Origin: an uncultured Collinsella sp.
GTDB taxonomy: Bacteria > Actinomycetota > Coriobacteriia > Coriobacteriales > Coriobacteriaceae
DNA length: 20,749 bases
Direction: 5' to 3'
Assembly (NCBI GenBank): GCA_902470905.1
Contig: CABRIC010000037.1
Location: 1 to 20,749 of the forward strand
Positions 16,128 to 20,749 of the stretch are shown piece by piece. Below the pieces are notes generated by a model. That model was not told the DNA's origin. It worked only from the letters and a program-made list of their open reading frames with translations, and searched no databases. A program made the position numbers and the translations under genes. Every line of letters begins with the position of its first letter. The stretch's first letter is position 1.

Positions 16128-16496
16128 CTAGAACTCGAGACCGGCGGCACGAGCACCGTCGGCGAGGGCCTTGACGCGGCCATGGTAGATACGGCCACCG
16201 CGATCGAAGGCGACCTTGGTGATGCCGGCCTCGATGGCGCGCTTGCCAACGAGCTGACCGACCTTCTCCGCAGCCTCCTTGTTCGAGGTGTGGGTGCCCT
16301 TGAACTCGGCCTCGAGGGTCGAGGCAGAGACGAGCGTCAGGCTGGAGCCCTTGCTGTCGTCGATGATCTGGGCATAGATGTTGGCGTTAGTACGGGTCAC
16401 GCGAAGACGCGGACGCTCGGAGGTACCCGAGACCTTGCCGCGAACACGACGCTGACGACGCTTGAGGCCTTCCAGCTTCGCCTTATGCTTGTTCAT
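16128..16496 (-). CDS. rplR: 50S ribosomal protein L18
   Basis: Binds 5S rRNA together with L5. 122 residues; RLRVTRTNANIYAQIIDDSK, then the glutamate-rich centre and the C-terminus FDRGGRIYHGRVKALADGAR, ending GLEF, are diagnostic. The 75-base gap to rplF upstream contains a hairpin (16525-16546). Confidence 0.98.
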   Translation of the reverse strand: MNKHKAKLEGLKRRQRRVRGKVSGTSERPRLRVTRTNANIYAQIIDDSKGSSLTLVSASTLEAEFKGTHTSNKEAAEKVGQLVGKRAIEAGITKVAFDRGGRIYHGRVKALADGARAAGLEF

Positions 16497-16524
16497 ACGT
16501 AAACTCCTAAAAAGGTTGATCTTG

Positions 16525-16546
16525 CCAGCACCTGACGGGGTGCTGG
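16525..16546 (-). promoter_or_regulatory. Intercistronic hairpin between rplF and rplR
   Basis: A perfect 8-bp stem (CCAGCACC with its complement) around a 6-base loop lies in the gap between the two genes. On the minus strand the nearest T run (CCTTTTT) starts about 12 bases later, too far for a standard terminator. It could be a processing site or a weak attenuator. Confidence 0.45.
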
Positions 16547-16571
16547 TCTTATGCGAGTGAGTCGGTTACGA

Positions 16572-17108
16572 CTACTTGGCGGCCTTACCCAGCTTGCGGC
16601 GGATGTGCTCGCCAACGTAGTGGATACCCTTGCCCTTGTAAGGCTCGGGAGGACGATGGCCGCGGATCTCAGCGGCGATCTGACCGACCTGCTGCTTGTT
16701 GATACCCTTGACGTTCACGTGGGTGTTGTCGGGAACCTCGAAGGTGATGCCCTCGGGAGCCTCGACGATCACGGGGTGCGAGAAGCCCAGGGAGAACTCG
16801 AGGTTCTTGCCCTTCTGCTGCACGCGGTAACCGACGCCGGCGAGCTCGAGCTTCTTCTCGAAGCCCTCGGAAACGCCAACAACCATGTTGTGGATGAGGG
16901 CGCGGGTGAGGCCGTGGCGGGCACGGGTCTCACGCTCGTCGTCGGGACGGGAAACGGTGAGGACGTTGTCCTCGACGTTGATAGCGAGCTTCTCAAAGAC
17001 ATCGAGCTCGAGCTGGCCCTTGGGGCCCTTGACGACAACGTTGTTGCCGTTGACTGCCACTTCGACTCCGGCGGGAATCTGGACAGGCTTATTACCGATA
17101 CGAGACAC
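16572..17108 (-). CDS. rplF: 50S ribosomal protein L6
   Basis: Large-subunit protein near the factor-binding site. 178 residues with two repeated L6 folds; begins SRIGNKPVQIPAGVEVAVNG and ends with the signature PEPYKGKGIHYVGEHIRRK. The start is GTG (17106-17108), with AGGAG 7 bases upstream. Standard place between rpsH (33-base gap) and rplR. Confidence 0.98.
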   Translation of the reverse strand: MSRIGNKPVQIPAGVEVAVNGNNVVVKGPKGQLELDVFEKLAINVEDNVLTVSRPDDERETRARHGLTRALIHNMVVGVSEGFEKKLELAGVGYRVQQKGKNLEFSLGFSHPVIVEAPEGITFEVPDNTHVNVKGINKQQVGQIAAEIRGHRPPEPYKGKGIHYVGEHIRRKLGKAAK

Positions 17109-17141
17109 GGTGATCTCCTTTCCTTCTACCTACCGAGCGAA

Positions 17142-17540
17142 TTACCAGACGTAAGCGATGATCTCGCCGCCGACGTTGTGCTTGCGAGCATCGCGGTCGG
17201 TCATGACGCCATGGCTGGTGGAAATAATGGCGGTACCAAGGCCACCGCGGACGCGGGGCATGTCGGCAACGCCGGTATACTTACGCAGGCCCGGCTTGGA
17301 AATGCGGCGGATGCCGTTGATGACCTTAGCCTTCTTGGGACCATACTTAAGTGTGATGTGCAGAGTCTTCTGGGGAACGGTGTCCTCGACATCGTAGCCC
17401 TCGATGTAGCCCTCCTCGTGCAGAACACGAGCGATCTCGACGAGCTTCTTGCTGCTCGGCATGGAGACCGTGGCCTTGTTCACAGAGTTAGCGTTACGGA
17501 TGCGCGTAAGCATATCTGCGATCGGGTCTGTAAGGTTCAT
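17142..17540 (-). CDS. rpsH: 30S ribosomal protein S8
   Basis: Binds the central domain of 16S rRNA and in many bacteria represses the spc operon. 132 residues; starts MNLTDPIADMLTRIRNAN and ends with MTDRDARKHNVGGEIIAYVW, both diagnostic. I set the start at ATG 17540 (AGGAG about 8 bases upstream, family-standard N-terminus); the open frame continues to 17603, but those codons are unlike S8. The 119-base gap to rpsN upstream contains no clear gene or terminator. Confidence 0.97.
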   Translation of the reverse strand: MNLTDPIADMLTRIRNANSVNKATVSMPSSKKLVEIARVLHEEGYIEGYDVEDTVPQKTLHITLKYGPKKAKVINGIRRISKPGLRKYTGVADMPRVRGGLGTAIISTSHGVMTDRDARKHNVGGEIIAYVW

Positions 17541-17659
17541 ACAGATTCTCCTTCGTTCTTGATGAACACGTGCTCTTGGTTCTTCGCCGCCCTTAACGGC
17601 CAAGCCTTTTTAGCGCGTTTTCCCTGTTCCAAACTGATGCTTGAAACGCTGGTAGTGAC

Positions 17660-17845
17660 TTACCAGCTGGCCTTCTTAACGCCGGGAAGCTCGCCCTTGA
17701 GTGCAAGCTCGCGGAAGCAGACACGGCACAGGCCGAACTTGCGGTACACAGAGTGCGGACGGCCGCAGCGCTGGCAGCGCGTGTACTCACGAGTAGAGAA
17801 CTTCTGCTTGCGATTGCACTTGACGATCATCGATGTCTTAGCCAC
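17660..17845 (-). CDS. rpsN: 30S ribosomal protein S14, zinc-binding type (type Z)
   Basis: 61-residue S14 of the short zinc form. The ligands Cys24, Cys27, Cys40 and Cys43 (CQRC ... CRVC) are all present. The long zinc-free S14 is about 100 residues. Start is GTG (17843-17845) with AGGAGG 6 bases upstream. The gene is often named rpsN or rpsZ. It sits between rplE and rpsH as is usual. Confidence 0.97.
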   Translation of the reverse strand: MAKTSMIVKCNRKQKFSTREYTRCQRCGRPHSVYRKFGLCRVCFRELALKGELPGVKKASW

Positions 17846-17879
17846 TTATATCCTCCTCACATAGAGTATTGTTCGCCCC

Positions 17880-17911
17880 TAAGCGCCGCCCCCTTGTGGG
17901 AACGGCGCTTA
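17880..17911 (-). promoter_or_regulatory. Strong intercistronic hairpin between rplE and rpsN
   Basis: TAAGCGCCG and CGGCGCTTA form a perfect 9-bp stem; inside it CCC and GGG add a second short helix with a 4-base loop. It lies in the 80-base gap between the rplE stop and the rpsN ribosome binding site. No T-tract follows on the minus strand, so it is not an ordinary terminator; RNA processing, mRNA stability or an r-protein binding site are possible. Confidence 0.6.
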
Positions 17912-17925
17912 TAGGGCAGGTGAAC

Positions 17926-18483
17926 CTATTTCTTGAACGGGAAACCGAAGGCGTCCAGAAGGGCCTTGGCCTCCTCATCGGTATTGGCGGTGGTCACGAA
18001 AGTGATGTCCATACCGCGCTGGTGATCGACGGAGTCGAAGTCGATCTCGGGGAAGATGAGCTGCTCGGTGACGCCCATGGAGAAGTTACCACGGCCGTCG
18101 AAGCTCTTGGCGGAAATGCCGCGGAAGTCGCGGATACGGGGGATCGCGACGGAGGTCAGACGATCGAAGAACTCCCACATACGGTCGCCACGCAGGGTAA
18201 CCTTGCAGCCGATCGGCATACCAGCGCGCAGGCGGAAGGTAGCGATGGACTTGCGGGCACGGGTGATCATCGGCTGTTGGCCGGTGATGGCGCGCAGGTC
18301 GCGCACGGCACCGTCGATGGCCTTGGAATCGGTAGCGGCCTCGCCGACACCCATGTTCACGACGATCTTCTCAAACTTGGGGATCATCATGACGTTCTCG
18401 TACTGGAACTTGTCCTGAAGCTGCTGCTTGACCTCGTTGTTGTACTTGGTCTTCAGACGCGGCACATACTTCTCTTCTGCCAT
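17926..18483 (-). CDS. rplE: 50S ribosomal protein L5
   Basis: Binds 5S rRNA and contacts S13 across the subunit interface. 185 residues, slightly longer than the usual 179-180; core segments IPKFEKIVVNMGVGEAATDS, GQQPMITRARKSIATFRLR and GMPIGCKVTLRGDRMWEF are diagnostic. ATG 18483 has AAGGAG about 7 bases upstream. It is the first gene of the cluster here: rplX, rplN and the S10-operon genes that normally precede it are missing, and a candidate promoter and leader hairpin lie upstream instead. Confidence 0.98.
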   Translation of the reverse strand: MAEEKYVPRLKTKYNNEVKQQLQDKFQYENVMMIPKFEKIVVNMGVGEAATDSKAIDGAVRDLRAITGQQPMITRARKSIATFRLRAGMPIGCKVTLRGDRMWEFFDRLTSVAIPRIRDFRGISAKSFDGRGNFSMGVTEQLIFPEIDFDSVDHQRGMDITFVTTANTDEEAKALLDAFGFPFKK

Positions 18484-18508
18484 TGTTCACTCCTTCTTGG
18501 GGTTTTAA

Positions 18509-18543
18509 GCACGGGGCGTGGCCACGATGGGTTGTCCTCGTGC
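18509..18543 (-). promoter_or_regulatory. Leader hairpin upstream of rplE
   Basis: GCACG near 18539-18543 and CGTGC near 18509-18513 (as read on the minus strand) close a structure that also contains the 10-base palindrome CGTGGCCACG and a GG/CC extension. It lies 25 bases before the rplE start, in the leader predicted from the promoter at 18621-18649. A ribosomal-protein autoregulatory site is possible but unproven. Confidence 0.35.
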
Positions 18544-18620
18544 CTCCTGGCTGCATCCGCGCCGCTCATGGCATTTTGCGGTTTGGACTCGACGCAGCAG
18601 GAGCCGACAAAACAATCGGT

Positions 18621-18649
18621 ACTATACGCGCATCGGGAGCGTATTTCCA
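18621..18649 (-). promoter_or_regulatory. Candidate promoter of the rplE-rplQ cluster
   Basis: Minus strand TGGAAA, 17 bases, TATAGT: -35 matches 4 of 6 and -10 matches 5 of 6 consensus positions with ideal spacing. It would give a leader of roughly 130 bases before rplE. The position fits the fact that rplE has no upstream ribosomal-protein gene here. Confidence 0.5.
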
Positions 18650-18703
18650 GAAAAACCTCGTCTGCCTGCACAACTCCACAACTCCCCCGCACAAATGGAT
18701 CCC

Positions 18704-18777
18704 AAAAAGCAGTTGCGGTGAAATAGGGACTGTTTGGCGGCCTAACAGGCTTAAACAATCCGTATTTCACCGCAACT
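18704..18777 (-). terminator. Long imperfect palindrome, probable terminator of yqeB-xdhC and possible dispersed repeat
   Basis: Arms 18711-18735 and 18753-18777 are 25 bases each and match at 23 positions (the outer 15 are perfect: AGTTGCGGTGAAATA). The 17-base centre contains its own GCCT/AGGC hairpin. On the minus strand TTTTT follows 2 bases after the stem, and it lies 18 bases past the xdhC stop, so it can act as an intrinsic terminator. The stem is far longer than its neighbours', which suggests a REP/MITE-like element. Confidence 0.65.
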
Positions 18778-18794
18778 TATTGGTGGGGATGCGA

Positions 18795-19838
18795 TTAGCG
18801 CTTGCGGGGAACGAGTTTGGTGCGGCGCAGGTGGATCATCTCGGCGGCGATGGAGATGGCGATCTCCTCGGGGTCCTCGGCCTCGATGGCAACGCCGATC
18901 GGCAGGTGCAGCTCGTCGATCTGGTCCTGCGTAAAGCCTTCCTGCTCCAGGCGGGCACGCACAAAGGCCGTCTTGCGGCGCGAACCCAGACAGCCCAGGT
19001 AGGCAGGCCTGGCGCGCATGGCCTGAATCACCACGTCGATATCGGACTTGTGACCCGCCGTGGCGACGACCACCAGATCGCGCGGGCCGATGGGGCACTG
19101 CTTGCTCAGGTTCTTGTAGTCGACCAGACGACGGTCGTAGACACCGGGCACCCATTCGGGCGTCAACGTGCCGGGACGGTCGTCGCACGCCACGACGGCA
19201 AAGCCCGCCGCCGTGAGCACCCGCGCCGTCGCGGCGCCCACGTGGCCGCAGCCAAAGATGTAGGTCAGGCCCTCGGGGCAGAGCGTCTCGATGTGCGCGG
19301 GAGGAATCTCGGAGGCGGCGTTGGTGTAGGTGACGTTACTCCCCTCCTCCACCAGCGAAAGCCCGGGGCAGCCCACAATGGTGCGGCGCGATTCCTCGCC
19401 ATGATAGTCGGCCACATCGCCCTCGAGCGCGCTCGCGATAAACGGCTCAAAGTCGATGACGAAGTCGCCGATGCGCCGATAGACCAAGACGTCGGCAACC
19501 GACTGGAACAACGGTGCCTTGGTCGCGTCCAGGTGCAGATAGCACAGGCAGATAGCTCCGCCGCAGATCATGCCGGTATCGGAGTTCTCGCCGCCCATGG
19601 TGTAGCGGACCAGACGCGATTTACCCCCGGCCAGCAGCTCGCGCGCCTCGTCCAGCGCAAAGAGCTCAATCTTGCCGCCGCCGATAGTGCCCGCTTGGCT
19701 ACCGTCGGCAAAGACGGCCATCCAGGCGCCCACGCCGCGCGGCGACGACCCTGCCGTGCCGGCCACGACCACCAGCTCGCACGTCTCGCCAGCACGCAGG
19801 GCGGCAAGCGCCGCATTCACAACATCGAGCTTTTCCAT
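18795..19838 (-). CDS. xdhC: XdhC/CoxI-family molybdenum-enzyme maturation factor
   Basis: XdhC-family proteins deliver or sulfurate molybdenum cofactor for xanthine dehydrogenase-type hydroxylases. The 347-residue product has the N-terminal XdhC/CoxI domain with GTAGSSPRGVGAWMAV (about 27-42), GTIGGGKIEL (about 50-59) and GMICGG (about 89-94), and a C-terminal Rossmann-like domain starting at YIFGCGHVG (about 193-201). Start ATG 19838 has AGAAGG 5 bases upstream. It begins 9 bases after the yqeB stop, so the two form an operon; the pair suggests a selenium-dependent molybdenum hydroxylase system encoded elsewhere. Cys residues of GMICGG are present. The symbol is by family and not proof of a xanthine dehydrogenase partner. 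Confidence 0.88.
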   Translation of the reverse strand: MEKLDVVNAALAALRAGETCELVVVAGTAGSSPRGVGAWMAVFADGSQAGTIGGGKIELFALDEARELLAGGKSRLVRYTMGGENSDTGMICGGAICLCYLHLDATKAPLFQSVADVLVYRRIGDFVIDFEPFIASALEGDVADYHGEESRRTIVGCPGLSLVEEGSNVTYTNAASEIPPAHIETLCPEGLTYIFGCGHVGAATARVLTAAGFAVVACDDRPGTLTPEWVPGVYDRRLVDYKNLSKQCPIGPRDLVVVATAGHKSDIDVVIQAMRARPAYLGCLGSRRKTAFVRARLEQEGFTQDQIDELHLPIGVAIEAEDPEEIAISIAAEMIHLRRTKLVPRKR

Positions 19839-19847
19839 TGCCGCCTT

Positions 19848-20642
19848 CTATCCTCTAAAGACATCGGTGAGCATGGCGAGCGCCTCGAGCACGCCGCCGC
19901 CGACCGACGTCGCCTTGTCCGAAATGTAGTTGATATAGCTGGCATCGCCGCGCGGATCGACATCGGCGCATTTAAAGCCCTCAGTCACCTGCACGCCGTT
20001 CGCCAAAAGCCCGCGCAGACAGCCATCGATCTGCGTGCGCATGGGCGTATCGCCCGCGTAGCCAATCACGTCTCCGGCGCGCACGATGTCGCCGATTGCG
20101 CGGTCGGACCGAAACACGCCGGCGACGGGGCTGTGAATAACGCGCTCCCTGCCATAGCCGGCGATAATGCCCGGCACGCCCGTGTTGGGCTGGGGCGAAC
20201 CTTGGGTAATGACACGGCCCAGGAAATGCCCGCGCATGGTTTCGACCACGGCGTCGCAGTCAACCGGCGCGGTGAAGCCCGGTCCCACGGCAATAACGGC
20301 AGGCGCCATGTCGCGCGTGGTACCCAGGTTGCGCTTGGCCAGAATCGCGTCGACCACAGCCGCGGGTTTAAGCTCATCGAGCATCTTGGCCTGAGGGTCC
20401 ACCACCACGGCGACATCCCCCGCTTGGGTAATCTCGAGCGCCTCAGCCGGCGTCTGCGCCAAGCGGGCGCGAATGCCCTCGACCTCGACCTCGCCCAAGC
20501 GAATGGCCTCGCAAAAACTGATTGTGCGACGGATGCACGTGGGAACCGCGATATCGGCCATGACGACCGACACGCCGGCGCGCACCAAACGGGCAGCGAC
20601 ACCCGTGGCGATATCGCCGGCGCCGCGAACATAAACGAGCAT
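19848..20642 (-). CDS. yqeB: YqeB/EF2563-family selenium-dependent molybdenum hydroxylase accessory protein
   Basis: 264-residue protein of the YqeB (EF2563) family, known from genomic context to accompany selenium-dependent molybdenum hydroxylases; its biochemical role is not established. It begins MLVYVRGAGDIATGVAARLV, a dinucleotide-binding-like GxGDxxxG start, and contains VDPQAKMLDELKPAAVVDAI, then VIAVGPGFTAP and NTGVPGIIAGYGRERVIHSP, consistent with the family. Start ATG 20642 has GGAGG 10 bases upstream. The open frame continues into the contig end at 20732, but the residues beyond about 20703 come from sequencing adapter and are not biological. Gene appears complete. xdhC follows 9 bases later. 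Confidence 0.85.
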   Translation of the reverse strand: MLVYVRGAGDIATGVAARLVRAGVSVVMADIAVPTCIRRTISFCEAIRLGEVEVEGIRARLAQTPAEALEITQAGDVAVVVDPQAKMLDELKPAAVVDAILAKRNLGTTRDMAPAVIAVGPGFTAPVDCDAVVETMRGHFLGRVITQGSPQPNTGVPGIIAGYGRERVIHSPVAGVFRSDRAIGDIVRAGDVIGYAGDTPMRTQIDGCLRGLLANGVQVTEGFKCADVDPRGDASYINYISDKATSVGGGVLEALAMLTDVFRG

Positions 20643-20680
20643 TCCCGGGGCACCTCCCTGTGCTACGGTTTGAGCAGAGC

Positions 20681-20699
20681 AAAAAGCGGTTCGACCGCT
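20681..20699 (-). terminator. Possible terminator of an upstream gene beyond the window
   Basis: AGCGGT and ACCGCT form a 6-bp stem with a 3-base loop, followed on the minus strand by four more T. It lies upstream of yqeB and would end whatever precedes it on this strand. The stem is short, so confidence is limited. Confidence 0.35.
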
Positions 20700-20703
20700 A
20701 CTC

Positions 20704-20749
20704 CTGTCTCTTATACACATCTCCGAGCCCACGAGACGCTACGCTATCT
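20704..20749. other. Nextera transposase adapter and index (sequencing artefact, not genomic)
   Basis: CTGTCTCTTATACACATCT (20704-20722) is the 19-base Tn5 mosaic end, followed by CCGAGCCCACGAGAC (20723-20737), the Nextera read-2 adapter remainder. GCTACGCT (20738-20745) matches the i7 index I recall as N709, and ATCT (20746-20749) is the start of the P7 primer sequence. Genomic sequence ends at 20703. On the minus strand this adapter is read as the artefact peptide MCIRDR. Confidence 0.97.

Noticed and set aside
17541..17603. N-terminal extension of S8 from 17603
   Set aside because: The 21 extra residues are unlike S8; ATG 17540 has a good ribosome binding site and the standard N-terminus.
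18453..18770. 105-codon minus-strand open frame upstream of rplE
   Set aside because: It spans the palindrome and the predicted leader, has no ribosome binding site or family resemblance, and shows no trace of L24 (rplX).
20685..20699. tRNA T-arm (GGTTCGACC core)
   Set aside because: The loop is too short for a T-arm (5-bp stem would leave 5 bases, not 7) and no other tRNA part is present; a small terminator is more likely.

Overview
This window looks like a high-GC Gram-positive chromosome segment, most likely an actinobacterium of class Coriobacteriia (Collinsella-like). The basis is high GC, strong GGAGG-type ribosome binding sites, zinc-type S14 and L36, an Ala/Lys/Glu-rich tail on L17, and my memory of gene order. 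The genus is inference; no 16S or other marker is present. Except for one gene (a penicillin-binding protein), everything is transcribed from the minus strand, so operons read from high to low coordinates.

Layout from low to high coordinates. 1-238 holds no supportable gene, only the tyrS terminator. 239-3505 carries tyrosyl-tRNA synthetase (tyrS) and, upstream of it, a U32-family (RlhA/TrhP-like) protein. 3668-5884 (+) is a bifunctional class A penicillin-binding protein with a low-complexity Thr/Gly/Thr-Pro tail, closed by a strong terminator. 6072-8668 carries argR, an unassigned family-2-like glycosyltransferase and truA. 8761-18483 is one long ribosomal-protein/transcription/secretion/initiation cluster, in transcription order rplE-rpsN-rpsH-rplF-rplR-rpsE-rpmD-rplO-secY-adk-map-infA-rpmJ-rpsM-rpsK-rpsD-rpoA-rplQ, ended by a perfect 10-bp-stem terminator. 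18484-18794 is a 311-bp intergenic region with a candidate promoter, a leader hairpin and a long imperfect palindrome. 18795-20642 carries xdhC and a yqeB/EF2563-family gene, accessory factors of (selenium-dependent) molybdenum hydroxylases. The last 46 bases (20704-20749) are not genomic: they are Nextera transposase adapter plus an index.

How the genes work together: the central cluster couples ribosome assembly (L5, S14, S8, L6, L18, S5, L30, L15, L36, S13, S11, S4, L17) with protein export (SecY), N-terminal methionine removal (Map), nucleotide balance (Adk), translation initiation (IF-1) and RNA polymerase alpha. TyrS, TruA and perhaps the U32 protein add tRNA charging and RNA modification. 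XdhC and YqeB would mature a molybdenum hydroxylase encoded elsewhere.

The points most worth checking are the untrimmed sequencing adapter, which creates a false N-terminus on the last gene; the break in the usual S10-spc gene order just upstream of rplE (rplX, rplN and the S10 genes are absent); the long palindrome at that junction; and several strong unexplained hairpins between ribosomal-protein genes. I see no phage, CRISPR, toxin-antitoxin, defence or other clearly new system here. The window is mainly ordinary housekeeping sequence.
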